Shown here: piece after piece, positions 53,494 through 61,528 of the stretch | Position numbering within the stretch: position 1 is the stretch's first letter | Layout of the letters: each line of letters begins with the position of its first letter | Translations under genes and position numbers: made by a program | Source: Histidinibacterium lentulum | GTDB taxonomy: Bacteria; Pseudomonadota; Alphaproteobacteria; Rhodobacterales; Rhodobacteraceae | DNA: 64,000 bases | Assembly (NCBI RefSeq): GCF_003789055.1 | Contig: NZ_ML119083.1 | Coordinates: 62,001 to 126,000, forward strand | Reading direction: 5' to 3' | The notes under the pieces: generated by a model | The model's database searches: none | Seen by the model: the letters and a program-made list of their open reading frames with translations, nothing else | Told to the model about the DNA's origin: nothing

Positions 53494-54123
53494 TCAGCCG
53501 AGACGGCGGGCGACGCCGTCCGCAAGCGCGGTGAGGATCATGCAGCACGATGTCGCTCCGGCGTCGAGAACCCCGCGGGACCGCTCGCCGAGGCGGCTCG
53601 ACCGGCCGACCCTGGCCACCATGTCCTTCGTGGCGTCACGCCCTTCGGCCGCGGCGGACTTCATCGCCTCGAGCTTCGCGGCAAACTCGCCCGCCGTACC
53701 GGCAAACGCATCGACCGCGGGACACAGCGTGTCGAGCAGCGTCTTGTCGCCGACCTGCGCCTCGCCGATGGCCATGACGCCGTCCCGGCCGGCCGCGAGC
53801 ATTGCGCCGAAAGCCTCGGCATCGACGGTGTCCTGGCCGGCGATCGCGCTCGCCATGTCATCGAACATCATCCCGTAGAGCGGCCCCATGGACCCGCCGA
53901 TCTCCGACATCAGCACGTCGGACAGCTTCGAGAACCCGGCATCCAGAGTATCGCCGTCCGCGACCCGCTCCGCGGCCCGGCCGAATCCCTTGGCCATGTT
54001 GTTGCCGTGGTCGCCGTCACCGATCCGGCCGTCGATTTCGGAGAGATACGCCTTGTTGGCCACGATCACCGCGGCGATCTCCCGCACGATCGCGCCGGCG
54101 CCGGCGTTGGCGAAACCGCTCAT
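53494..54123 (-). CDS. Dihydroxyacetone kinase subunit DhaL
   Basis: Second DhaL subunit, 209 residues, with DGRIGDGDHGNNMAKGF near residue 31, GGSMGPLYGMMF and VGDKTLLDTLCPA. It is closer to the family norm than the neighbouring copy. It overlaps the dhaK gene by four bases, so it is probably the main partner of that DhaK, leaving the other DhaL for the regulator-DhaK fusion. Confidence 0.91.
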   Translation of the reverse strand: MSGFANAGAGAIVREIAAVIVANKAYLSEIDGRIGDGDHGNNMAKGFGRAAERVADGDTLDAGFSKLSDVLMSEIGGSMGPLYGMMFDDMASAIAGQDTVDAEAFGAMLAAGRDGVMAIGEAQVGDKTLLDTLCPAVDAFAGTAGEFAAKLEAMKSAAAEGRDATKDMVARVGRSSRLGERSRGVLDAGATSCCMILTALADGVARRLG

Positions 54124-55124
54124 GCCGACACCCCCAGTCCCGGGCTTGCCGCCTCGGCCGCCAGGAGGGCCTTCAGGTCCTCGTCGAGCTTCATGACGGT
54201 CAGCGTCGCGCCCATCATCTCCAGCGAGGTGAAGTAGTTCCCGACGAAGGGCTTGTGGACCCGGATACGGCGCTCCGAGAGCTGGCTTTCGATCCGGTTG
54301 TAGAGGACATAGAGCTCGTTCACCGGCGTCGCGCCCAGACCGGAGACCAGGACGCAGACCTCGTCGCCCGCGCCGAGGTCGTGATCGTCGAGGACGATCC
54401 GCAGCATCTCGTCCGCAACCCCGTCGGCGGAGGCGAGGTCGACCACCTCCCGTCCCGGTTCGCCGTGATGCCCGATGCCGATCTCCATGCGACCCGCAGG
54501 GATCTCGAAGTTCGGCTTCCCGTTGGCCGGCAAGGTGCACGGCGCGAGCCCCACGCCGACCGAACGCGTGGCATCGAGCGCCTTCTGCGCCGCCGCCTGG
54601 ACCTCGCGGACCGAGGCGCCCTGCGCGGCCTTCGCGCCGCCGATCTTCCACATCAGGATCTCGCCGGCCACGCCGCGCCGCTTGTCGCGCTCTTCCGGCG
54701 GGGCCGAGCAGATATCGTCGTTGGCGACGACCGTGAGCACCTCGATGCCCTCCTTCGCGGCCATGCGGGCGGCCATCTTCACGTTCATGTTGTCGCCAGC
54801 ATAGTTCCCGTAGAGCACGCAGACGCCGCTGCCGCCGTCGGCCGCCCTGATGGCGTCGAGGAAGCTCTTGGCGGTCGGGGAGGAGAACAGCTCTCCCACC
54901 GCCACCGCGTCGACCATGTTGCGGCCGGTATAGCCGATGAAGGCCGGCTCGTGGCCGGAACCGCCCCCGGTCACGATGCCGACCTTGCCCGCCACCGGGG
55001 CGCCCTGCGCGACGACCACGCGCGCGTTTTCGGGGTGCTGCCGCACCAGATCGCCATGCGCCTTGACGAAGCCGCGCACGGTCTCGTCCACGATGTCGTC
55101 GGGGTCGTTGATGAATCTCTGCAT
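54120..55124 (-). CDS. Dihydroxyacetone kinase subunit DhaK
   Basis: Substrate-binding subunit, 334 residues, with GGGSGHEPAFIGYTGRNM near residue 53, YGNYAGDNMN and the covalent His220 in GIGHHGEPG. It receives dihydroxyacetone or a related ketose such as erythrulose, likely produced by the SDR encoded upstream. With DhaL it makes an ATP-dependent kinase. The gene follows the SDR by 31 bases. Confidence 0.92.
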   Translation of the reverse strand: MQRFINDPDDIVDETVRGFVKAHGDLVRQHPENARVVVAQGAPVAGKVGIVTGGGSGHEPAFIGYTGRNMVDAVAVGELFSSPTAKSFLDAIRAADGGSGVCVLYGNYAGDNMNVKMAARMAAKEGIEVLTVVANDDICSAPPEERDKRRGVAGEILMWKIGGAKAAQGASVREVQAAAQKALDATRSVGVGLAPCTLPANGKPNFEIPAGRMEIGIGHHGEPGREVVDLASADGVADEMLRIVLDDHDLGAGDEVCVLVSGLGATPVNELYVLYNRIESQLSERRIRVHKPFVGNYFTSLEMMGATLTVMKLDEDLKALLAAEAASPGLGVSA

Positions 55125-55155
55125 TTTCCCTCTCGTATCCGGCCCACCCCCGGAC

Positions 55156-55905
55156 TCACCTGACGGTGAACCCGCCGTCGATCAGAAGATCGGCACCGTT
55201 GATCATGTCCGCACCGCCCGACGCGAGGAACACCGCAGCCGCCGCGATCTCCTCCGGTTCGGCGAACCGGCCGGAGGGGATCTGGGCCTTCATCGCCTCG
55301 CCTTTCGGCCCCTCCCAGGCCTTGCGACCGAGTTCGGTGAGAACCACCGTGGGCGAGATCGAGTTGACGCAGATGCCGTGCAGTCCCCATTCGAGGGCCA
55401 TCACCTTGGTCATCCCGAGGACGCCGAACTTCGAGGCGCAGTAGGCGAGGTGTCCCTCGATGGCGACGGTCGCAGCCTGGCTGGCGAGGTTGACGATCTT
55501 GCCGCCGCCCTGCGCGATCATCCGACGCGCCACGGCCTGCGCCATCAGGAAGCTGCCGGTCAGGTTCACGTCGAGCGTGCGCTGCCACGCGGCGAGGCCG
55601 AGCTCCTCGGCCGGGGCGAGATCCACGATCCCCGCGCTGTTCACGAGGATGTCGATGCGGCCGAAGGCGTCGGCAACTGCGCTCACGCAGGTCTCCGCGC
55701 TCACGGCCTCGGCCACGTTGCAGCCGAAGGCCTGCGCCGCCCCGCCGAGCGCCTCGGCCTTCTCGCGCGCGCGGGTCTCGTCGAGATCGCAGAGCGCGAG
55801 CTTCACGCCCTTGGCGGCATAGGCCTCGGCGATGGCCGCGCCGATCCCGGAGGCGGCGCCGGTGACGAGGGCGACCTTGCCCTCGAGCGGAAAGTCGAAA
55901 TTCAT
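55156..55905 (-). CDS. SDR family polyol dehydrogenase, GolD/DthD-like
   Basis: Short-chain dehydrogenase of 249 residues with TGAASGIG, NSAGIVD, NLASQAATVAIEG (catalytic Ser), YCASK and LLIDGGFTVR. Its overall text resembles GolD/DthD dehydrogenases, which oxidise polyols such as threitol to ketoses. Placed between a polyol/sugar importer and DhaK/DhaL it would supply the ketose for phosphorylation. The exact polyol is not determinable. Confidence 0.87.
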   Translation of the reverse strand: MNFDFPLEGKVALVTGAASGIGAAIAEAYAAKGVKLALCDLDETRAREKAEALGGAAQAFGCNVAEAVSAETCVSAVADAFGRIDILVNSAGIVDLAPAEELGLAAWQRTLDVNLTGSFLMAQAVARRMIAQGGGKIVNLASQAATVAIEGHLAYCASKFGVLGMTKVMALEWGLHGICVNSISPTVVLTELGRKAWEGPKGEAMKAQIPSGRFAEPEEIAAAAVFLASGGADMINGADLLIDGGFTVR

Positions 55906-55925
55906 CTGCCGGTTCTCCGTTGGGT

Positions 55926-55959
55926 GGCGGCCGGCCCGGGAAAGCCCGGGCCGGCCGCC
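55926..55959 (-). terminator. 15-bp hairpin between binding-protein and dehydrogenase genes
   Basis: GGCGGCCGGCCCGGG and CCCGGGCCGGCCGCC pair perfectly around a four-base loop, just after the binding-protein stop. No T-tract. It probably protects the upstream mRNA and lowers read-through, as at 28940. Confidence 0.65.
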
Positions 55960-55966
55960 ATTGCCG

Positions 55967-56956
55967 TTACTGCCGCATCTCGAGGAGGGCGTCGACGTTG
56001 TCGAGCGTCACCGGGGTCCACGGCACGTTGTACTCGGCATCCGCGCCATCGTTCCACGGCATGTCGGGATACTGCTCCCAGATGTCGGACTGCGGCTCAT
56101 AGCTCTCGTCCGCCGCCTTCAGCACGACGTCGAGAGCGCCCTGCGCCTGGGCTCGGGCATCCTGAAGGATCGAGGCCATGTCGCCCGCCTTCACCGCCAT
56201 CAGCGCGTCTGTCACGCCATCGATGCCGGCGATGGCGAAGTCCTGCGGCTCGAGCCCCGCGCCCCGGATCGCCTCGATCGCGCCGAGCGCCATCTCGTCG
56301 TTCTGGCCGATCACCCCGTCGATCTGGTCGGGGTGCGCAGTGAGCCAGTTCTCCATGAGGGTCTGCGCCTCGGCGCGCGACCAGTTCGCGGTCTGCCGCT
56401 CCAGCACCTCGACGTCGGGGCACTCCTCGAGGGCCATGAGGTTGCCCTCGAGCCGGCTGATCTGGGCGGACTGTCCGATGGGCCCCTCGAGGATCACGAC
56501 ATTGCCCTCGCAGCCGATCTGGTCGAGAACGTAGCGCGCCTCCATGTAGCCGGACTGCACGTCGTCGGAGCCGACATAGGCCGTCAGCAGGTCGCTGTTG
56601 ACCCGCGTGTTAGACCCCACGACCGGGATACCGGCGTCGGCCGCGGCCTGAACGGCCGTGGCGCCAGCCTCGATGTCGATGGGCACGAAGATGATCGCGT
56701 CGAACTGCTGCGTGATCATCGTCTCGAACTGCTCCTGCTGGACCAGGGCGTCGTAGCGGCCGTCGAAGATCGTCAGCTCGACATCGCCGGACTGCACCGC
56801 CGGGTGCTGTTCCAGCGCCTCGGACCAGATCTGCATGAACTCGGCCTGAAGCCCGTAGACGGCCGCGCCGACCCTGATCGGGTCGTCCTGGGCCATGACG
56901 GGAGCGGCCGCGAGGGCCATGGCGGTCGTCAGACCCAGCAGTTTCATCGTCTTCAT
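55967..56956 (-). CDS. Sugar ABC transporter substrate-binding protein (RbsB-like)
   Basis: Periplasmic binding protein of 329 residues with signal peptide ending APVMAQDD. It has Peripla_BP_4 features: FETMITQQFDAIIFVPID, NTRVNSDLLTAYVGSDD, GVIGQNDEMALGAIEAI. This is the third gene of the transport set (ATPase, permease, binding protein). Given the kinase and dehydrogenase downstream, a four- or five-carbon polyol or sugar is the likely ligand. Confidence 0.91.
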   Translation of the reverse strand: MKTMKLLGLTTAMALAAAPVMAQDDPIRVGAAVYGLQAEFMQIWSEALEQHPAVQSGDVELTIFDGRYDALVQQEQFETMITQQFDAIIFVPIDIEAGATAVQAAADAGIPVVGSNTRVNSDLLTAYVGSDDVQSGYMEARYVLDQIGCEGNVVILEGPIGQSAQISRLEGNLMALEECPDVEVLERQTANWSRAEAQTLMENWLTAHPDQIDGVIGQNDEMALGAIEAIRGAGLEPQDFAIAGIDGVTDALMAVKAGDMASILQDARAQAQGALDVVLKAADESYEPQSDIWEQYPDMPWNDGADAEYNVPWTPVTLDNVDALLEMRQ

Positions 56957-57017
56957 GACAGGTTTCCTCCCTGGTTTCGAAAAGGTGCCCGGCCCCGCCG
57001 GACAGCAGGCGGCGCGC

Positions 57018-58046
57018 TCACGCCCGCCTGTTTCGCGACTGGTCGAGCAGCACGGCCGCCACGATCAGGACGCCTTTGATGACCTGCTGGTAGTAGGATT
57101 CCACTCCCATCAGATCGAGACCGTTGTTCACCACCCCAATCAGCAGCGCCCCGATCAGGGTGCCCCCGACATGCCCGACCCCGCCGGCGAGGCTCGTGCC
57201 GCCGATGACCACCGCGGCGATCGCGTCGAGCTCGTAGGCGATGCCCGCCTGCGGCAGCGCCGAGCCCGTCCGCGCGGCGAGGATCATCCCGGCGAGACCC
57301 GCCAGCGCGCCCGAGATGACGTAGACGGAAAAGCGGATGCGCGTGACGTTGATCCCCGACACGGTCGCGGCATGGGGATTGCCCCCCGCGGCATAGACGC
57401 GCCGCCCGAACCGCGTGGACGACAGCACGTACCACGACACGAAGAAGACCGCGGCGAAGATCACCACCGGCAGCGGGATCCCCCAGACGTCGCCCGTCCC
57501 GATCCAGCGGTAGCCGTCGGTCAGCGCGGGGATCGGCCGGCCGCCGGAGGCGAGGAGCGTCAGCCCCCGCGCCGCCGAGAGCATCCCGAGCGTCGCAACG
57601 AAGGCCGGGACATTGTAGCGCGCGACCAGCACCCCCGAGACCGCCCCGGCGCCCATGCCCACGCCGATACCGATCACCAGCGCGATCACCGCAGGATAGG
57701 GACCGCCTGCGATCGACGCGATGGACGAGGTCGTGGCGAACGTCGCCGAGACAACCCCAGCGAGCGCCACGACCGAGCCCACCGACAGGTCGATGCCCCG
57801 CGTCAGGATGACGAAGGTCATGCCGATGGCGAGGATGCCGTTGATGGAGGTCTGTCGCAGGACATTGACGATGTTGCGGGTCGTCAGGAAGTACTCGTTG
57901 GCGATCGAGAGAACCACGCAGAGGAGGACCAGCGCGATCAGGATGCCGAACCGCTGGACATAGGCGGACACCCGGGCCCGGTGGCCCGCGGCGTTCGTCG
58001 TCTCGGTTCCCGATCCGGCCGCCGCCGGCGTCATCTCTTCGCTCAT
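57018..58046 (-). CDS. Sugar ABC transporter permease (RbsC-like)
   Basis: Inner-membrane permease of 342 residues, eight to ten hydrophobic segments. The signature LTRGIDLSVGSVVAL lies near residue 83 and GGTSLAGGVGHVGGT near 270; NIVNVLRQTSINGILAIGM is the usual N-terminal motif. It starts 36 bases after the ATPase gene. Confidence 0.92.
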   Translation of the reverse strand: MSEEMTPAAAGSGTETTNAAGHRARVSAYVQRFGILIALVLLCVVLSIANEYFLTTRNIVNVLRQTSINGILAIGMTFVILTRGIDLSVGSVVALAGVVSATFATTSSIASIAGGPYPAVIALVIGIGVGMGAGAVSGVLVARYNVPAFVATLGMLSAARGLTLLASGGRPIPALTDGYRWIGTGDVWGIPLPVVIFAAVFFVSWYVLSSTRFGRRVYAAGGNPHAATVSGINVTRIRFSVYVISGALAGLAGMILAARTGSALPQAGIAYELDAIAAVVIGGTSLAGGVGHVGGTLIGALLIGVVNNGLDLMGVESYYQQVIKGVLIVAAVLLDQSRNRRA

Positions 58047-58082
58047 CGCCTGTCTCTCCTCCCGGCCCGTCGGACCGCCTTG

Positions 58083-59564
58083 TCATGCGGCCAGATGGAC
58101 CAGCTCTTCCGCCGTCATCGCGGCGCGGCTCAGCTCGCCCGCGATGCGCCCGTCCTTCATCACGATCACCCGGTCGGCCATGCCCAGCACCTCGTCGGTC
58201 TCCGACGAGATCATCAGCACGGTGCCGCCCGCCGCGGCGAAATCCGACATGATCCGGTAGATCTCGCGCTTGGCGCCCACGTCGACGCCCCGCGTGGGCT
58301 CGTCGAGCAGCAGGACCTTCGGATCGGTCATGAACCACTTGCCCAGCACGACCTTCTGCTGGTTGCCCCCCGACAGGCCCGACACCTCGAGCTGATCTCC
58401 GCTCGTCTTGACGCCGAAAAGGTCGATCATCCGCTGCGCCGCGCGCTTCTCCGCGGCAACGCTCATGTTGACCCCCCGCGACAGGGCCGGCAGGCTCGCC
58501 ATGCAGAGGTTGTTCCGGACCGAGGCCAGGAGCACGAGCCCGCTCTCCTTGCGGTCCTCAGTGACGAAGGCCAGGCCCTTCGCGATGGCATCCGCCGGGG
58601 CGCGGACCCTGAGGTCCTCGCCATCCAGCCGCACCGTGCCGGCCCGGTGCGCGCTCAGCCCGAAGAGCCGCTCGAAGATTTCCGTCCGCCCCGACCCCAT
58701 CAGCCCGTAGAAGGCGAGGATCTCCCCCCGCCGCGCTTCGAAGGACACGTCCCGGACGCCGTTCCGCCCGTCGATCCCCGAGACGGCCAGCGCGATCTCG
58801 TCGGTCGGCCGGTTCTCCTTGACGAATTCCTCGGTCAGCGGCCGGCCCACGATCATCCGGATCAGGTCGCCCTTGCCCACGTCGCCGATGGCCCCGTCCG
58901 CCACATAGGCCCCGTCGCGGAAGACCGTGTAGCTGTCCGCAATGTCGAAGATCTCCGACAGCCGGTGACTGACGTAGATCACGCCCTTGCCCTGCGCCTT
59001 CAGCCGGCGGATCGCGGCGAACAGGTGGTCCGCCTCGCTCTCGCCCAGGGCCGAGGTCGGCTCGTCCATGATGATGACCTCGGCGTCGTAGGACAGCGCC
59101 TTGGCGATCTCCACGAGCTGCAGCTTCGCGACGCTCAGGTCCATCATCAGCGCGGTCGGCGGAATGTCGAAGCCGAGCTGGTCCAGAAGCTCCTTCGCGC
59201 GGGCGTTCATGCTGCGGAAGTCGACACGCCCGAAGGCGCGCAACGGCTCGCGCCCGAGAAAGATGTTCTCGGCGACGGTCATCGCCGGAACCGGGCTCAG
59301 CTCCTGCTCGATGATCGAGATGCCGTTCTCGAGCGCCTCGCCGGGCGACGCGAAATGCACCTCGCGTCCGTTCCGGCGGATCGTTCCGGCGTCGCGCTGC
59401 TGGATCCCCATGACGATGGTCAGGAAAGTCGACTTGCCCGCGCCGTTACCGCCGCAGAGCGCATGGACGCTTCCCCGCTCGAGCCGGAAGCGGCCGTCCC
59501 AGAGAGCGGCCACGCCTCCGAAGGACTTCTTGAGACCGCTGACCTCCAGCAGAACGTCGCCCAT
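58083..59564 (-). CDS. Sugar ABC transporter ATP-binding protein (RbsA-like, two domains)
   Basis: ATPase of 493 residues with two nucleotide-binding domains. The first has Walker A GGNGAGKST and LSVAKLQLVEIAKAL with MDEPTSALGE. The second has the degenerate GLMGSGRTE in place of Walker A, signature LSGGNQQKVVLGKW and LLDEPTRGVDVG. This asymmetry is normal for RbsA/XylG. It is the first gene of the nine-kilobase polyol operon, behind the repeats at 59599-59629. Confidence 0.93.
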   Translation of the reverse strand: MGDVLLEVSGLKKSFGGVAALWDGRFRLERGSVHALCGGNGAGKSTFLTIVMGIQQRDAGTIRRNGREVHFASPGEALENGISIIEQELSPVPAMTVAENIFLGREPLRAFGRVDFRSMNARAKELLDQLGFDIPPTALMMDLSVAKLQLVEIAKALSYDAEVIIMDEPTSALGESEADHLFAAIRRLKAQGKGVIYVSHRLSEIFDIADSYTVFRDGAYVADGAIGDVGKGDLIRMIVGRPLTEEFVKENRPTDEIALAVSGIDGRNGVRDVSFEARRGEILAFYGLMGSGRTEIFERLFGLSAHRAGTVRLDGEDLRVRAPADAIAKGLAFVTEDRKESGLVLLASVRNNLCMASLPALSRGVNMSVAAEKRAAQRMIDLFGVKTSGDQLEVSGLSGGNQQKVVLGKWFMTDPKVLLLDEPTRGVDVGAKREIYRIMSDFAAAGGTVLMISSETDEVLGMADRVIVMKDGRIAGELSRAAMTAEELVHLAA

Positions 59565-59598
59565 GTTGCCTCCTCCCCGAGAACATGTGCCGATGCAT

Positions 59599-59629
59599 CA
59601 TTTGTCGCATCGCTTCTGACATTTGTCAA
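59599..59629 (-). promoter_or_regulatory. Operator/promoter of the polyol operon
   Basis: CATTTGTC occurs at 59599 and 59620, exactly 21 bases (two helical turns) apart; the second copy lies in the perfect palindrome TGACA-TT-TGTCA (59617-59628). On the minus strand a TTGACA (59629-59624) forms a -35 with 17 bases to GACAAA. The SorC-DhaK fusion is the natural binding protein; inferred. Confidence 0.55.
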
Positions 59630-59812
59630 ACCAACTTGGAGAGATGTAAGGGAAAGGTTCTTTTTAGATTTCCCATCAATTACTTACGCTCCCACTGCCG
59701 GACCCGTTCGGACGTGGGTCTGGCCGGCGGGCGCCTGTCCATGCCCGCCTGGGGGGCGCTCCGCCCAGTTTGGGCCGGCCCCCCCCCGGACGACGGTCCG
59801 CCCCTGCGGTCG

Positions 59813-59827
59813 TTAACCTGTTGTTAA
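59813..59827 (+). promoter_or_regulatory. CtrA-type box TTAA-N7-TTAA
   Basis: TTAACCTGTTGTTAA fits the full CtrA consensus. It lies 65 bases before the ATG at 59892. Confidence 0.6.
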
Positions 59828-59891
59828 GGTTTTGCGCGACGGCGCCCGAGCGGCGCGGTAAGGCGTCCCCGGCATGTCTGTCGGAGGTTCC

Positions 59892-60251
59892 ATGAGTAAC
59901 GCGCGCACAGCAGTGCTGGACGAGATGACCGAATTCGCCATCGAGGAGCTTCTGTCGGGGCGGCCCGAGCGACCCGCGGCGCTGGTGCGGCGCATGGCGG
60001 AGCGATGGCCGGAAGAGCCGGCGCTGGGTCTCGTCTTCGCCGTCACCTCGGCCGTCGCGGGGATCGAGGACAGCTTCGGAGGCGCCGCGCCGCAGGAGCC
60101 GGTGATCAGTCTCGGCTACCGGATCGCGGCCTTGGCGGCGGCGGATGTCCACGCGATCCAGGCCATGGGTCATGTCCCCGCCTTGGCGGAGGACCTCCTG
60201 CACTTCTGGCGTCGGTCCGATCCCGCCTATTTCGGCCCGAGGGGACGGTAG
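59892..60251 (+). CDS. Conserved-looking small protein of unknown function, CtrA-box gene
   Basis: 119-residue soluble acidic protein, mostly helical by its residue pattern, with DEMTEFAIEELLSG, GLVFAVTSAVAGIED and a C-terminal LAEDLLHFWRRSDPAYFG. No family recognised. The start at 59892 has a GGAGG site; the ATG at 59874 is less likely. The CtrA-type box upstream suggests cell-cycle or motility/gene-transfer linked expression, as for other CtrA targets in this group. Confidence 0.7.
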   Translation: MSNARTAVLDEMTEFAIEELLSGRPERPAALVRRMAERWPEEPALGLVFAVTSAVAGIEDSFGGAAPQEPVISLGYRIAALAAADVHAIQAMGHVPALAEDLLHFWRRSDPAYFGPRGR

Positions 60252-60352
60252 GTCGCGACGACCTGCGCCATGTCCGGGGCGGATGGTGTTGTGGGGGGTG
60301 CGGAGCGGAAGCCCGGCCCGCGGCTGAGAGGCGTACCGGAACGCCCGGGCAG

Positions 60353-60370
60353 GCCGGGCTTCTGCCCGGC
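60353..60370. terminator. Hairpin between convergent genes
   Basis: GCCGGGC-TTCT-GCCCGGC, a perfect 7-base stem with a four-base loop, lies in the 154-base gap between the genes ending at 60251 and 60406. It could end both transcripts; no T-tract. Confidence 0.4.
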
Positions 60371-60405
60371 ACATGGCAAGGCGGGGCGCGCGGGTCAGAA
60401 CGGTG

Positions 60406-61107
60406 TCACAGCACCCGGATCACGCTCTTGTCGATGGCCAGCATGTAACCCTGACGAGCGATGTTCTTGACCAGCAGCTCGGAGATCATCTGGTTCCCGA
60501 GGCTGTCCCGCAGGCGTTTGATACGCGTGGCCCCTGCCGCCTCGTCGCAGTCGTGGGCGGGACGGCCCGAGATGACCGCCTCGATCTCCGCGCCCGTCAT
60601 CACCTCGTCGTCGAGCCGCGCCTCGGCCAGCACCGAGAGCGTTTCCATCGCAGCGGGCGTCAGCTTGAACTCGAAGTTGTTGAGATAGACGAGGTTCTGC
60701 TCCCGCGCGAGGGTCAGGGCATTCACCTCTATCCCCTTCTGGGCGATCTGCCCCATCCGCCGGTTCAGCGCGATCAGCATGACGACGAAGGTCAGCGCCG
60801 CGATCATCAGGCCCGATGCGAAGATCAGCAGCACGAAGATGATGTAGCGGTAGCTCGACAGCACGTCGGAAAACGCCTGGGACGAGCTGACCATGACCTT
60901 CATCAGCTCGAGCTCCGCCGGGCTGGTCAGATCGGCCTCCACCACGATGCGGTTCGCCAGCGCCTCGAAGGCGGTGGCGCTGGGCAGGCCCGTCAGCAGG
61001 AAGTATCCCGCCCCCGCGAGGATCAGCGCGATCGCGGCGAGGCCGATGGCGACGGCGCGGACGCCGGTCTGGCGGGTCTCAATAGCGGAGGTAGAAATTT
61101 CCCGCAT
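60406..61107 (-). CDS. Membrane protein with C-terminal winged-helix domain
   Basis: 233 residues. Two transmembrane segments (about 18-40 and 88-112) flank a periplasmic loop of about 45 residues. The C-terminal part (about 135-230) reads like an OmpR-type winged helix: FKLTPAAMETLSVLAEARL, TRIKRLRDSLGNQ, LLVKNIARQGYML. ToxR/CadC regulators have the reverse order (DNA-binding domain first). It may be a membrane-anchored regulator. A strong GAGGAGAACC site precedes ATG 61107, inside the end of the secreted-protein gene. Confidence 0.78.
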   Translation of the reverse strand: MREISTSAIETRQTGVRAVAIGLAAIALILAGAGYFLLTGLPSATAFEALANRIVVEADLTSPAELELMKVMVSSSQAFSDVLSSYRYIIFVLLIFASGLMIAALTFVVMLIALNRRMGQIAQKGIEVNALTLAREQNLVYLNNFEFKLTPAAMETLSVLAEARLDDEVMTGAEIEAVISGRPAHDCDEAAGATRIKRLRDSLGNQMISELLVKNIARQGYMLAIDKSVIRVL

Positions 61108-61366
61108 CGGTTCTCCTCGATTCGGCGCCGGCACTGTCGAAGGTGCCGCGAACGACGAGGAGTTGCCAGCCGGCTTCGGCGAGACGGTCCCGAAGCTCCT
61201 CGGTGGCGGCGGGCACGGTGCAGTCGCCCCGGATCTCCGCCACACCGTAATGGAGGTCGTAGGGGTCCGATTGCGATGCGGTGTAATCGGCATAGCAGGA
61301 GGCCTGGGCCGCCGCCGATGAGGCGAGACCGAGGGCGAGCGCGAAGGCGAGGGCAAGACGTGTCAT
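61079..61366 (-). CDS. Small secreted protein of unknown function
   Basis: 95 residues with signal peptide MTRLALAFALALGLASSAAAQ. Mature part has two Cys (ASCYADY and GDCTVP), enough for one disulfide, and ends NFYLRY. It overlaps the start of the membrane winged-helix gene by 29 bases, so the pair is translationally linked and might act together, with this protein as a periplasmic partner. No family recognised. Confidence 0.65.
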   Translation of the reverse strand: MTRLALAFALALGLASSAAAQASCYADYTASQSDPYDLHYGVAEIRGDCTVPAATEELRDRLAEAGWQLLVVRGTFDSAGAESRRTDAGNFYLRY

Positions 61367-61392
61367 GACCGGACCCTGCGCCCGCGGAACGT

Positions 61393-61405
61393 GCTATTCA
61401 ATAGC
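61393..61405. promoter_or_regulatory. Palindrome in divergent intergenic region
   Basis: GCTATT-C-AATAGC is a perfect 6-base inverted repeat, 27 bases before the minus-strand ATG at 61366. A second one (CCGGCAAT 61432-61439 / ATTGCCCGG 61448-61456, one bulge) lies nearby. Possible operators for the regulator-like protein next door. Confidence 0.4.
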
Positions 61406-61528
61406 GGGAGATCCCCGCTGGCCGCCATCGCCCGGCAATCCGACGTTATTGCCCGGCAACGCCGGCGGGCTGCACCCTCGGTGCGCAATCCGCGTTCGAC
61501 GAACGGACATGACCGAAAGGAGTCGCAG

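Larger units (their letters stand above)
59565..59891. other. Divergent regulatory region, 327 bp without genes
   Basis: It holds the promoter of the polyol operon (repeats at 59599-59629), a nested inverted repeat (GGGAAA 59650-59655 / TTTCCC 59669-59674, and GTAAG 59646 / CTTAC 59683) in an unusually AT-rich patch, and a CtrA-type box before the small gene at 59892. Nothing coding was seen. Confidence 0.6.

Noticed and set aside
56895-59816. Long plus-strand open frame (973 codons) opposite the Rbs-like transporter genes
   Set aside because: It is antisense to three clear ABC genes, with Arg/His/Asp-rich text and no family.
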